A DNA stretch of 64,000 bases from Thalassocella blandensis (GTDB taxonomy: Bacteria > Pseudomonadota > Gammaproteobacteria > Pseudomonadales > Cellvibrionaceae): positions 1 to 64,000 of the forward strand of contig CABFPG010000005.1 in NCBI GenBank assembly GCA_902141825.1, read 5' to 3'. The notes under the pieces are model-generated. The model worked only from the letters and a program-made list of their open reading frames with translations. It searched no databases and had not been told where the DNA came from. The first letter of the stretch is position 1. Each line of letters starts with the position of its first letter. The position numbers were made by a program, and so were the translations under genes. Positions 45,298-53,691 of this stretch are shown piece after piece.

Positions 45298-45313
45298 GTA
45301 ACTAATAAGTTAC
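45298..45313. promoter_or_regulatory. Inverted repeat upstream of the yjf operon
   Basis: GTAACT at 45298-45303 and AGTTAC at 45308-45313 are perfect arms around AATA. The site lies 28 bp before the first operon gene and may bind the divergent HTH protein or another regulator. Confidence 0.45.
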
Positions 45314-45340
45314 ATTTACATCTTTTTTTGGAGGAAAGAA

Positions 45341-45742
45341 ATGGCTTGGATAACAGAAACCATCAAGGAGTTACTCACGGAACATGGTTTATGGGAAGTT
45401 AGCCTTGAAGGCAGCTGTATCACGGTAACCAATGATGAAGGGATTGATGCCTTTGTGTATGCGGGGGAGCGTCAGTTGATTGTCGAAGTTCCGTTGTTTC
45501 CCGAAGCACAAGTCATAGATGTGAATGCATTAAACGAGAAAATCTTGCAAACGCATTACTACGCACCCTTAAGTTCGATTTATAAGAAGGCGATTGGTGA
45601 GCAAAAGTATTATGTCGCTTTTGGCGCGTTATCTTTGGACAGTAAAGCCGAAGTGGTGCTGGAAGAGGTGAATACGTTGTTTGAAAACGTAGATGAGTTT
45701 TTAGAATTGTACGCTGATGATTTAAATAGGGAGGCAGCATAA
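45341..45742 (+). CDS. yjfI: YjfI family protein (DUF2170)
   Basis: A 133-residue DUF2170 protein (MAWITETIKELLTEHGLWEVSLEGSCITVTNDEG; FGALSLDSKAEVVLEEV). GGAGG precedes the start. It is the first gene of the operon, and its stop overlaps the next ATG by one base (TAATG), so translation is coupled. YjfI is linked to PspA-type envelope operons; the molecular role is not known. Confidence 0.9.
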   Translation: MAWITETIKELLTEHGLWEVSLEGSCITVTNDEGIDAFVYAGERQLIVEVPLFPEAQVIDVNALNEKILQTHYYAPLSSIYKKAIGEQKYYVAFGALSLDSKAEVVLEEVNTLFENVDEFLELYADDLNREAA

Positions 45743-46434
45743 TGAGCTTTAAAAAATTATGGACGGCATTAAAAGGTGGTGCAAACGAAGCCGCCGAGGC
45801 CATCGCAGATTCACAGGCGATCAGAATTCTTGATCAAGAGTTGCGTGAGGCAAAAGAAGAGCTTCGCCATTGCGATCAGAATTTAACGTCAATTATGGCG
45901 AAGCGCAAAATGGCGCAAAGCAAAGTGGAGTCGATGTCCGCCGATATCGACAAATACACAGAGCACGCCCTGGCCGCAAACGAGCAGGGTAACGAAACAC
46001 TGGCGGTTGAATGTGCGGAGCGTGTCAGTGAGCTTGAGACAACATTGTCGACAGAGCAGGGATTGCTGGATGGTTTTAAACAGTCTGAAGAAGCACTGAA
46101 GAAAAACATCGCTAAAGCAAAAGCTAATGTGCGTCGTATGGAGCAGCAGATCGACCAGGTGAAGGCGACTGAGGCAGTTCAAAAAGCTCAGGTTGCAGTG
46201 TCGACTCGTCATATGGGGGCGAACTCAAAAGTGAAGACCGCCGTTGACAGTTTGGAGCGGATCAAGCAAAAGCAAGCAGAGCGCGCCGCGCAGCTTGATG
46301 CAGCAGAAGAATTAGCCAAGGAAGAAAGTGGCAGCTCGTTGGATGAAAAGCTTAAAGCGGCGGGATTGGCCTCTGGTGGCGATGTGTCTGGCAAGGATAA
46401 ACTTGCGCAATTACTGGCGAAGAAAAAGAGCTGA
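45742..46434 (+). CDS. yjfJ: PspA/IM30 family protein (YjfJ)
   Basis: A 230-residue protein, mostly long coiled coil (about 30-190), as in PspA/IM30 (LREAKEELRHCDQNLTSIMAKRKMAQSKVESM). PspA-family proteins coat and stabilise stressed membranes. The N-terminal helix (MSFKKLWTALKGGANEAAE) is the membrane-binding part. Second gene of the operon. Confidence 0.92.
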   Translation: MSFKKLWTALKGGANEAAEAIADSQAIRILDQELREAKEELRHCDQNLTSIMAKRKMAQSKVESMSADIDKYTEHALAANEQGNETLAVECAERVSELETTLSTEQGLLDGFKQSEEALKKNIAKAKANVRRMEQQIDQVKATEAVQKAQVAVSTRHMGANSKVKTAVDSLERIKQKQAERAAQLDAAEELAKEESGSSLDEKLKAAGLASGGDVSGKDKLAQLLAKKKS

Positions 46435-46440
46435 TAATCC

Positions 46441-47457
46441 GTGTTACTCTATAAAGTTAGGCGACATCTTGTCGCCTTTATTTTAGGCGCAAATACGTTA
46501 TCGTTACTGGGATGTTTATTTGCCTATGTGGCTATTTCCTATTTGCTGCTCGCATTTTCTGGCGAGAAGGCGTTAATTGCTCACGATGTATTTCTGTATT
46601 GGTTGGTGGTAACCGCTTCGACGGTTGGCTATGGTGATTTTTCACCAACAACAGATGCGGGAAGACTGGTGACCGCGCTGTTTATTATCCCGGCTGGTTT
46701 GAGTTTGTTTGCCATTGGTGTTGGCAGGGTAGGGCTTTATCTGTCGGACATGATTCAAAAAGGTAAGAGAGGTCTTCGTATGACCAGAGCATCTAATCAT
46801 TGTGTGATTATTGGCTGGAACGGGCAGCGTACCATGCGATTAATCAACTTGTTGCTCACCAAAGAGAATGGACATCAGGAAAAAATTGTTCTGTGTCACA
46901 ACACGGCTATGGACAATCCGTTGCCGTCCAAAATTGAGTTTGTGAAAGTGGATGGTTATACCGACGATGAGGAAATGAAGCGGGCGGCGATCGACCAGGC
47001 AGCGCGCATTATTGTCGATACACAGCAAGACGATATCACACTGGCGACAGCACTGTTTTGTCACAATCAAAATCCAAGCTCTCACATTGCGGTATATTTT
47101 AAAGACGATGACCATGCCGGACTGATTCGAGCCTACTGCCCAAAAGTTGAGGTGGTTCCCTCTGTATCAATTGAAATGATCGCACGAGCTTCTGTCGATC
47201 CGGGATCGGCGAATCTGCATCAAAACCTGTTAGATCCGGCAGTGGATGCAAGTCAATTCTCATTCGTACTGAAAACCGACAGCGAGCACAGCTTCAGTGA
47301 GTTAATCACGCATTTTCGTGACGCCTACCAAGCGATTCCCATTGCGATTCGTAAGCTCGGTACAGAGGAGGTGGATATCAACCCTACGGACGACGTAAAA
47401 TTATTACAAGGGGATGTTATTTACTATATTGCCGACAAGCGAATTCAACAGTTGTAG
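46441..47457 (+). CDS. Two-helix potassium channel with RCK (TrkA-N) domain
   Basis: A 338-residue protein from a GTG at 46441. Two membrane helices (about 10-38 and 73-100) flank a pore loop with the selectivity filter TVGYGD at 61-66. From about 115 comes a regulator-of-conductance-of-K domain (NHCVIIGWNGQRTMRLINLL). It is inserted between yjfJ and yjfK, with 6 and 12 bp gaps, so it is co-transcribed. It probably gates K+ in response to membrane stress or a ligand. I do not find this gene in the E. coli yjf operon as I recall it. Confidence 0.92.
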   Translation: MLLYKVRRHLVAFILGANTLSLLGCLFAYVAISYLLLAFSGEKALIAHDVFLYWLVVTASTVGYGDFSPTTDAGRLVTALFIIPAGLSLFAIGVGRVGLYLSDMIQKGKRGLRMTRASNHCVIIGWNGQRTMRLINLLLTKENGHQEKIVLCHNTAMDNPLPSKIEFVKVDGYTDDEEMKRAAIDQAARIIVDTQQDDITLATALFCHNQNPSSHIAVYFKDDDHAGLIRAYCPKVEVVPSVSIEMIARASVDPGSANLHQNLLDPAVDASQFSFVLKTDSEHSFSELITHFRDAYQAIPIAIRKLGTEEVDINPTDDVKLLQGDVIYYIADKRIQQL

Positions 47458-47469
47458 CGGGGGTGGGGA

Positions 47470-48123
47470 ATGTTTGGCTTATTTGGTGGGAAAAAAGATA
47501 AACAATCAGACGCAGGCCCGAAAGCGCCCGAAATTATGGGTTTACGCCTGAACTGTTCATTCGAATTAGATGCACTGCATTTAAAACTGTTGGAGCCAAA
47601 TTTACTGGCTGCAGGGATCAGTCAGTCACATATTATAGAAGCTGTTGGTCAGGTAGATCTGGATGATGTGACCATTCTGCGCTTTTACACCGATGATGAA
47701 GCGTTTTTGCAAGTGGTGTGCGAAGGCGCACTGGAAGAGCAAAATGTGACCGATGTAAAGCTGTTTCATTACTACAACACGCTGGATGTTTCCTCAGCTC
47801 AGGACTGGGATGATTTGCTGCAAAACAAAATTGGTGTGGAAAATTACCTTTTGGAAGGGCATTCATATTCGCGTGTCTGGCAATCTACCAGTGCTTATCA
47901 TCAGCCCGTGGCCATGACCGAAAAAACGTATGCCAGCAATGGCACTATATCGGAAACGGACCAATTTGTTATGCTGTTCGAGCGTTTTGTCGACCAGGAA
48001 AATACCGAGTCTCTGCTGTTGTCTGCTGAAGAAGTGATTGAGGGGTATGATAATGTCAGTCGCTGTTTTGTGATGAGTACCGGTGTGGTAATTACACCAT
48101 CGCAAATAACAATCCATGGTTAA
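47470..48123 (+). CDS. yjfK: YjfK family protein (DUF2491)
   Basis: A 217-residue DUF2491 protein (MFGLFGGKKDKQSD; MGLRLNCSFELDALHLKLL; LFERFVDQENTESLLLSAE). GGGGTGGGGA lies directly before the start. It is soluble and of unknown role in the PspA-type operon. Confidence 0.9.
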   Translation: MFGLFGGKKDKQSDAGPKAPEIMGLRLNCSFELDALHLKLLEPNLLAAGISQSHIIEAVGQVDLDDVTILRFYTDDEAFLQVVCEGALEEQNVTDVKLFHYYNTLDVSSAQDWDDLLQNKIGVENYLLEGHSYSRVWQSTSAYHQPVAMTEKTYASNGTISETDQFVMLFERFVDQENTESLLLSAEEVIEGYDNVSRCFVMSTGVVITPSQITIHG

Positions 48124-48217
48124 AAGCGCTCGCAGCTGTTGCTCAGGAATACAGTAAAACCTGGCAACAGTTTTTATTTTTATTTAGTTTTTTAAACGTT
48201 AAAAAAATGGGGGGTAT

Positions 48218-48634
48218 ATGGAATACACAACGGGTCTATTACAAGGACTGCTGAATTTTTCAATGTATTTTGGTTTGGGCGTAGTGTTCTTGCTCGCTTT
48301 CAAAGCAATTTATATTCGCGTAACACCGCATGACGAATGGAGCCTCATTAAAGATCAGCAAAACACTGCGGCCAGTATTGCATTGGGCGGAGCAGTGGTT
48401 GGCTTTGCCATTGCTGTATCGGGCGTGGTGAAAAACTCATTGAGTGTAACGGATTTTGCCGTATGGGCCTTCGTGGCATTGATTGCACAGCTGGTGGCTT
48501 TTGCGATTGTACGGTTTGTCTTTATGCCAAAAATAGTTTCGCGCATTGAAGGCGGTGAAGTCAGCGCAGGGATTGTGGTTGCCAGTGTGAGCATTGCGAT
48601 TGGTTGTTTAAATGCAGCTTGTATGACCTATTAA
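48218..48634 (+). CDS. yjfL: YjfL family membrane protein (DUF350)
   Basis: A 138-residue protein with four membrane helices and a repeated DUF350 pattern (NTAASIALGGAVVGFAIAVSGVV). It follows a GGGGGG ribosome site. DUF350 proteins co-occur with ATP-grasp YjfC in membrane-stress operons. Confidence 0.92.
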   Translation: MEYTTGLLQGLLNFSMYFGLGVVFLLAFKAIYIRVTPHDEWSLIKDQQNTAASIALGGAVVGFAIAVSGVVKNSLSVTDFAVWAFVALIAQLVAFAIVRFVFMPKIVSRIEGGEVSAGIVVASVSIAIGCLNAACMTY

Positions 48635-48646
48635 GGAGTTCGGCTG

Positions 48647-49270
48647 ATGAAAAGAAGCAAACAGGTACTGATTCCGAGATTAATCAAATCTCCCAGCTTT
48701 GCACTCAAATCATTGGCGGTAGCGGTATCGTCGGTCCTGGCGGTAGGATGTTCCACCAAGGAAGAAGTGTATATTTTTAAAAGCATCGAAGAGTGTGATG
48801 CCTCGGGAAAATTTACTGAGCAAAAATGTGAAACGGCCTATCGAAAAGCCCTGCAAGAAGCTCAGAAAACTGCGCCGCGCTACAAGAATCTAAAAGACTG
48901 TGAATACGAGTTTGGGGCGCAAAACTGTCAGGAACAAAAGAGCACGGCACAAAGCTTTTTTATGCCCGCGATGGCTGGTTTTATGGTCAGTCAGGCTTTG
49001 CAAGGCAGTAATTATGGCTCCTCGCATTACTATAATCCGCTGTTTTATCACTATGACCGCGGCTACAGCCGCTATAAATCCCCTAAATGGACCACTTCCG
49101 ATGGTGTGACCATAGGTAATTCTGCATCTTCCAAGGCGAGCGTGCGCAAGGGGGATATGAAGCCTAAGCCCGCAGTGACTCGTACAATGTCGCGAGGTGG
49201 TTTTGGTTCCACTGTTGCGGCGAAGACCTCCTGGGGTGGCGGCTCCAAGAAAAGTAGCTGGGGCGGTTAA
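48647..49270 (+). CDS. yjfM: YjfM family lipoprotein-like protein (DUF1190)
   Basis: A 207-residue protein with an N-terminal hydrophobic segment and VLAVGCSTKEE, a likely lipobox. The DUF1190 core has paired Cys (IEECDASGKFTEQKCETAYRKAL; DCEYEFGAQNCQEQ). The C-terminus is Gly/Ser/Trp-rich (SWGGGSKKSSWGG). The next gene begins 2 bp after its stop. Confidence 0.88.
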   Translation: MKRSKQVLIPRLIKSPSFALKSLAVAVSSVLAVGCSTKEEVYIFKSIEECDASGKFTEQKCETAYRKALQEAQKTAPRYKNLKDCEYEFGAQNCQEQKSTAQSFFMPAMAGFMVSQALQGSNYGSSHYYNPLFYHYDRGYSRYKSPKWTTSDGVTIGNSASSKASVRKGDMKPKPAVTRTMSRGGFGSTVAAKTSWGGGSKKSSWGG

Positions 49271-49272
49271 GT

Positions 49273-50439
49273 TTGATTCGTTTGCCGATAGAAGAGCGCG
49301 CAAACTGGGAGCAAAAAGCGCGTGAATACGGTTTCAAATTTCACACCATGTATGGTGAGAAATATTGGGATGAAAGCGCTTACTACCAGTTTACTCTGGC
49401 ACAAATCGAAGAGGGGCTGGAAAAACCTACAGAAGAAATTCATCAGATGTGTTTGCATCTGGTGGATCGTGTTGTGGCCGATGAAGTGCTGATGCGTAAG
49501 TTCAGGTTGCCGGAAGCGCAATGGGATTTCATTCGATCTTCCTGGTTAAACAAAGCCCCGTCACTGTATTCGCGCTTGGATTTTTGTTACGACGGCAAAG
49601 GCCCGGCCAAACTATTGGAAAATAATGCGGATACCCCCACCAGTTTGTATGAGACGGGCTTCTGGCAGTGGTTGTGGCTCGAAAACAGTGTGGATGCGGG
49701 AAAGCTGGCTCACTCGGCAGATCAATTCAATATTGTGCAGGAAAAACTGGTTAATCGTTTTATTGAATTAAAGGCGCACAATCCCGGCGAAATACTGCAT
49801 TTTGCCTGTTGCAAAGAGACTGAAGAAGATCGGGGTACGGTGCAATACCTGCAAGATTGCGCTGAAGAAGCAGGTATCGAATGTCGATTCGTTTACATTG
49901 AGGACATCGGTGTCGATGTTCATGGTTGCTATACGGACCTTGATGACATCGTCATTACCTGGCTGTTTAAATTATATCCCTGGGAATTTATGTTGAATGA
50001 AGAGTTCGCCTCTTTTTTGACGGCAAGTCGCGTGCAGTTTCTGGAGCCGGCTTGGAAAGCCATTTTGTCAAACAAGGCCATTTTGCCGCTGCTGTGGGAG
50101 CATTTTCCAGATCATCCAAATTTATTACCTGCCTATTTTGATGAAACATCGGCCGCGCAACATTTGTCGGGCAGCTATGTGAAAAAGCCTGTTTTTTCAC
50201 GCGAAGGAGCGAATATTGCCATGTTTCACAATGGCCAGGGTATTGCGGTAAGTGACGGCCCATATGGTGAAGAGGGGTTTGTCTATCAGGCTCTACAGCC
50301 CTTGCCGAAGTTTGGATCGAGCTATACTTTGATTGGCAGCTGGTTGATAGACAATGAAGCGGTCGGTATTTCCGTCAGAGAGGATTCCGGCCTGATCACC
50401 AAAAACCTCAGTCGATTCTTGCCTCACGTTATAATTTAA
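49273..50439 (+). CDS. yjfC: Glutathionylspermidine synthase-like ATP-grasp protein (YjfC)
   Basis: A 388-residue ATP-grasp ligase of the glutathionylspermidine synthase C-terminal family. It starts with TTG at 49273, because the family opens with a segment like IEERANWEQKAREYGF. Conserved blocks are LENNADTPTSLYET, FLTASRVQFLEPAWK, SYVKKPVFSREGANI and IGSWLIDNEAVGISVRED. It probably makes a peptide-like bond to an unknown amine or protein in the envelope-stress system. Confidence 0.93.
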   Translation: MIRLPIEERANWEQKAREYGFKFHTMYGEKYWDESAYYQFTLAQIEEGLEKPTEEIHQMCLHLVDRVVADEVLMRKFRLPEAQWDFIRSSWLNKAPSLYSRLDFCYDGKGPAKLLENNADTPTSLYETGFWQWLWLENSVDAGKLAHSADQFNIVQEKLVNRFIELKAHNPGEILHFACCKETEEDRGTVQYLQDCAEEAGIECRFVYIEDIGVDVHGCYTDLDDIVITWLFKLYPWEFMLNEEFASFLTASRVQFLEPAWKAILSNKAILPLLWEHFPDHPNLLPAYFDETSAAQHLSGSYVKKPVFSREGANIAMFHNGQGIAVSDGPYGEEGFVYQALQPLPKFGSSYTLIGSWLIDNEAVGISVREDSGLITKNLSRFLPHVII

Positions 50440-50452
50440 AAAAGGAAAGCAT

Positions 50453-50872
50453 ATGAAAGGTTCTGGTGGTACCACAGGAGGGACTGGTGAGTTTTTTGTT
50501 GGGATTGTGATGATGTGTGGCGGCTTTTATCTGCTCCTTAATGCCATTACCGTATCTTCCGCGTTTGCTTTCAGCTCGCGCCTCTATGGTTTTTCTGCCT
50601 TTGGCAGTCAGTTTGGAATTACCGGGGGCATCATCATGATTCCATTCATGTTTGGTGTCGGTTTTCTGTTTTTTAATGCTAAAAATGTAATTGGCTGGCT
50701 GCTTACGCTGGGCTCGATTACCGCGCTGATCTTCGGTGTGATCTCTTCCATACGATTCACCATGAAAACGATGAGTGCTTTTGAGCTGATTGTGATTTTA
50801 GTTTTGGCTATTGGTGGTTTGGGCCTGGTGCTGCGCTCCTTTCGCGACGCCTCTGCACGGACTTCCAGTTAA
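50453..50872 (+). CDS. Small four-helix membrane protein at operon end
   Basis: A 139-residue protein with a Gly/Thr-rich start (GSGGTTGGTGE) and four hydrophobic segments (about 14-35, 50-75, 82-100, 110-130). It follows yjfC by 13 bp with AAAGGAAAGC as ribosome site, so it probably belongs to the same operon. Unknown function. Confidence 0.8.
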   Translation: MKGSGGTTGGTGEFFVGIVMMCGGFYLLLNAITVSSAFAFSSRLYGFSAFGSQFGITGGIIMIPFMFGVGFLFFNAKNVIGWLLTLGSITALIFGVISSIRFTMKTMSAFELIVILVLAIGGLGLVLRSFRDASARTSS

Positions 50873-51040
50873 GGCCAGGCAAAGTAGAGCACGCTATAGA
50901 TCGGCTTTATTTTCGGCTTTGCTTGGTAGTCTGCGACAAAATTTCACACACAAAACGCCGGGTTTTTTACTGCAATTCGGGCCGGATTGCCGCTATAATC
51001 CCTGAAAAAAATTTTGGGATGAAACCTTAAGGTGAAAATA

Positions 51041-51469
51041 ATGATGAAATTGATCAAAATTGCAGCGGTATTGTTGGCAGCGGCGTCAATTCAAGTGTTA
51101 GCTGAAAAAGCTGCCACGGCTGATAAAAAAGATACACTTGAGGAACGCATCAAGCCGGCTGGAACTCTTTGCATGTCGGGTGATGATTGTGCCGCTGCAC
51201 CTGTGCAGGCTGCAGCTTCGGGAGAGCCGCGTTCAGGTCAAACGGTGTATGAATCCAAGTGTGCAACATGTCATGCAACGGGTGCTGCGAATGCGCCGAA
51301 ATATAAAGACGCAGGCGCGTGGGCTCCACGTATTGCGAAGGGAATGGATACCTTGTACACACATGCCATCAGCGGTTTCAATGGCATGCCAGCGAAAGGT
51401 CTGTGCTTTGATTGTTCAGATGATGAAATTAAAGCTGGCGTGGACTACATGGTAGAACACTCTAAATAA
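51041..51469 (+). CDS. Cytochrome c5-type monohaem cytochrome
   Basis: About 142 residues from the ATG at 51041 (AAGG 8 nt upstream). There is a signal peptide ending near residue 21 (ASIQVLAEK), haem motif CATCH at 74-78, a Met ligand candidate in FNGMPAKG and paired Cys (GLCFDCSDDE), as in cytochrome c5. It carries electrons in the periplasm or at the membrane. A terminator follows. Confidence 0.92.
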   Translation: MMKLIKIAAVLLAAASIQVLAEKAATADKKDTLEERIKPAGTLCMSGDDCAAAPVQAAASGEPRSGQTVYESKCATCHATGAANAPKYKDAGAWAPRIAKGMDTLYTHAISGFNGMPAKGLCFDCSDDEIKAGVDYMVEHSK

Positions 51470-51531
51470 AAGTACGCACATTGACGTGCAGGCGCAATTC
51501 ACCTGCAGAGATATGACGTACGCAAGAACAT

Positions 51532-51560
51532 AAAAAAGCCGCGCATTCGCGGCTTTTTTT
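51532..51560 (+). terminator. Rho-independent terminator of the cytochrome gene
   Basis: A6, GCCGCG, loop CATT, CGCGGC and T7. A strong stem with T-run on the plus strand; the A-run makes it usable on the other strand too. Confidence 0.95.
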
Positions 51561-51652
51561 ACGTCTGTCTTTTGGTTTGAACTAGCGATTCCGTCCCTGG
51601 GACCGAGCTTTTTTCAGTGCTCTCAATTCATTTGATGTAAGTGATACCCAGG

Positions 51653-53461
51653 TTAGTAGCAACTTAAGTCCCCTAGTAGCTGCCACTGGCCCCAACTGGG
51701 ATGTGTGGATTCTGGGTTATCTCCACGTGTCCAGAATCGTGCTTCGTAGACTTTCAGGTTGTAGATGACTTTATCGCCACTGAGGTACACCTGATTCGCA
51801 TCCCATGGCTCTGCATCACCGCTGTAGCATTGGTGGATGACCTCCAGTTGGTCGGTCTGACGGGCATAAAGCCCATTGTCCATCGTCACCTTAGCATCGA
51901 GGGGATAGTACCCCGTGCTGTTTGGGGTAAAGGCGTAACTTGCCACAAATCCGCGTGAATCGGGGGCTGTATTCCAGGTGATACTGTTTGCGGACTGGAA
52001 AATGCCATCGATCGTAAACTCCAGCTCTCCTTCACCGTAAAAATTATCCACAGCCACTGTGAAATAAGCCGTTTGGTTGATTTCGATAAACCCAGGGCCA
52101 TGAATCACCACATAAGGCGTGATCCCCGGAGTGGGGCTGGGTTGTGGAGATTGCGTCGGGGTTGGCCAGGGTGTGGGGGTCGGCGTTACTGAAGGGTTGG
52201 GCGATGACGGGATGTCATTCACAACGATGGTTTGCACGATTGGGTTGGGAAAATCGGGGTGGGCCAAAGCGATTTCGACGGTGAACACCCCTGTTTCCTG
52301 TGGTAACCACGTGGTTTCACCGGAATATGACCATTGGTTTGGCAGGTTGGGCAAGGCATGCCAGCCTTGATGCAGCGTTTGGGCAATATTGTCGATTAGA
52401 ATACTGCCAATCCCGTATTCCTGTACCTTGAAAGGCAGTGCAGTAAAGGAAATGGCGACAGGTTCACCCACGCGAACCGAAGGTGGAATAGTGGCATTAA
52501 ATACGGGGCTTGAACCCATCTGGCTGACCTGGAAGATGACGTGATCTGAGTGACTGGCACCCCGGTCATCTGTCACTATCACTTTAAGTAGGTACTTACC
52601 AATATTTAGAAGGTTGCTGGCTGTGGTGGCGGTAATTTGTGTGGTGGCAGATTCCAGTTGGCCGCTGGCAATTGCGCGTCGATTTTGCGCTCCATCCCAG
52701 GTGTAGTCATAAATACTGATGTCGTAACTCTGCAAGGTACCATCGGTATCGCTGGCATCCACGATAATGTGGATGGGGGATTCGGCATTCACCTCGGTGC
52801 CAGGTTGTACAATATTTACCTGTGGTATGTCGTTGGGGGTAACCAGTAGCGTAGCACTGGAGGTTGTGATCGCCCCCAGATCATCTTCAATCTCAACGGT
52901 GAATGTGTGGTAGCCGAGTGCAGGCCGCCAACGGTAATCAATGTCGAAAATACCGTAAAGTGCGTGCAACTCGCCTTTGGGTTCACCATCAATGATGATG
53001 CGGCGTCGCTGTACCAGGCCATCAGGGTCGTAAATGACACCCTGAATATGCAGCTCGGTGCCATTGGCAATGGAATCTGGCAGGGAAAATTCGACAACCG
53101 GCGCTTGATTGAACTCACTGCTGCATTCCCCCAGATCCTGCCAGGCGGTGGTATATGCCCAACCCACGCCGGGTTCATAGGGGCCGCCCTGCTGACACCA
53201 GCCACCGACCAGACACTCATACGCGAAAGATTGATGTTGCAGGGTATCTCCTGTAGCGATGTGGCCAGGCGTAAAGTCTGCTAGTGCGGAGCAGTCATAA
53301 GCATGACTGAGATTGGCGAGCGCTGCTGTGCAGCTCAGAATCGTCATTAGAAAAAGCCGTATGAACCTTTTGGGTAAGGTGGAGCCTGGCCTTGTGTGTG
53401 GTGTTTGACATAGCCGCTGTCGCCAGCGAAGGGGAATTCTGTCTGTGAAGAAGATGTCCAT
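51653..53461 (-). CDS. Secreted multi-domain chitin-binding-type protein
   Basis: Starts at the ATG at 53461, with GAGG 7 nt upstream, giving 602 residues. A long charged N-region precedes a hydrophobic segment (FIRLFLMTILSCTAALANLSHAYD). A first CBM5/12-like module contains LVGGWCQQGGPYEPGVGWAYTTAWQDLGEC. Ig-like or PKD-like domains follow (VVEFSLPDSIANGTEL; PQVNIVQPGTEV; PVFNATIPPSVRVGEP). A Pro/Thr-rich linker leads to another beta domain and a C-terminal CBM5/12-like module (AEPWDANQVYLSGDKVIYN...TRGDNPESTHPSWGQWQLLGD). No catalytic domain is visible; it probably binds chitin or cellulose on the surface. Confidence 0.83.
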   Translation of the reverse strand: MDIFFTDRIPLRWRQRLCQTPHTRPGSTLPKRFIRLFLMTILSCTAALANLSHAYDCSALADFTPGHIATGDTLQHQSFAYECLVGGWCQQGGPYEPGVGWAYTTAWQDLGECSSEFNQAPVVEFSLPDSIANGTELHIQGVIYDPDGLVQRRRIIIDGEPKGELHALYGIFDIDYRWRPALGYHTFTVEIEDDLGAITTSSATLLVTPNDIPQVNIVQPGTEVNAESPIHIIVDASDTDGTLQSYDISIYDYTWDGAQNRRAIASGQLESATTQITATTASNLLNIGKYLLKVIVTDDRGASHSDHVIFQVSQMGSSPVFNATIPPSVRVGEPVAISFTALPFKVQEYGIGSILIDNIAQTLHQGWHALPNLPNQWSYSGETTWLPQETGVFTVEIALAHPDFPNPIVQTIVVNDIPSSPNPSVTPTPTPWPTPTQSPQPSPTPGITPYVVIHGPGFIEINQTAYFTVAVDNFYGEGELEFTIDGIFQSANSITWNTAPDSRGFVASYAFTPNSTGYYPLDAKVTMDNGLYARQTDQLEVIHQCYSGDAEPWDANQVYLSGDKVIYNLKVYEARFWTRGDNPESTHPSWGQWQLLGDLSCY

Positions 53462-53605
53462 TGCGTAACCTCGTTGTTGTTTTTCTAGTGTTATTCCCGT
53501 GGTCTGCCCAGCATACTGGCTGCTTTCTCGCGAGCCACGCTGACACATTTTCTGGACGAGGCAGTGGCGGTGTTTCCTCATACCGCTTGAGGATATTTCA
53601 GGCAT

Positions 53606-53632
53606 AAAAAAAGCGACCACATTGGTCGCTTT
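53606..53632 (-). terminator. Terminator of the GH16-like gene
   Basis: On the minus strand AAGCGACCA, loop ATG, TGGTCGCTT and a T7 run. It follows the GH16-like gene. Confidence 0.93.
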
Positions 53633-53691
53633 GCAAGGTTGCCAAATTAATAGGCGGCTAAGTTAAATGCGTTGTTGAACCTGTATAGCGC

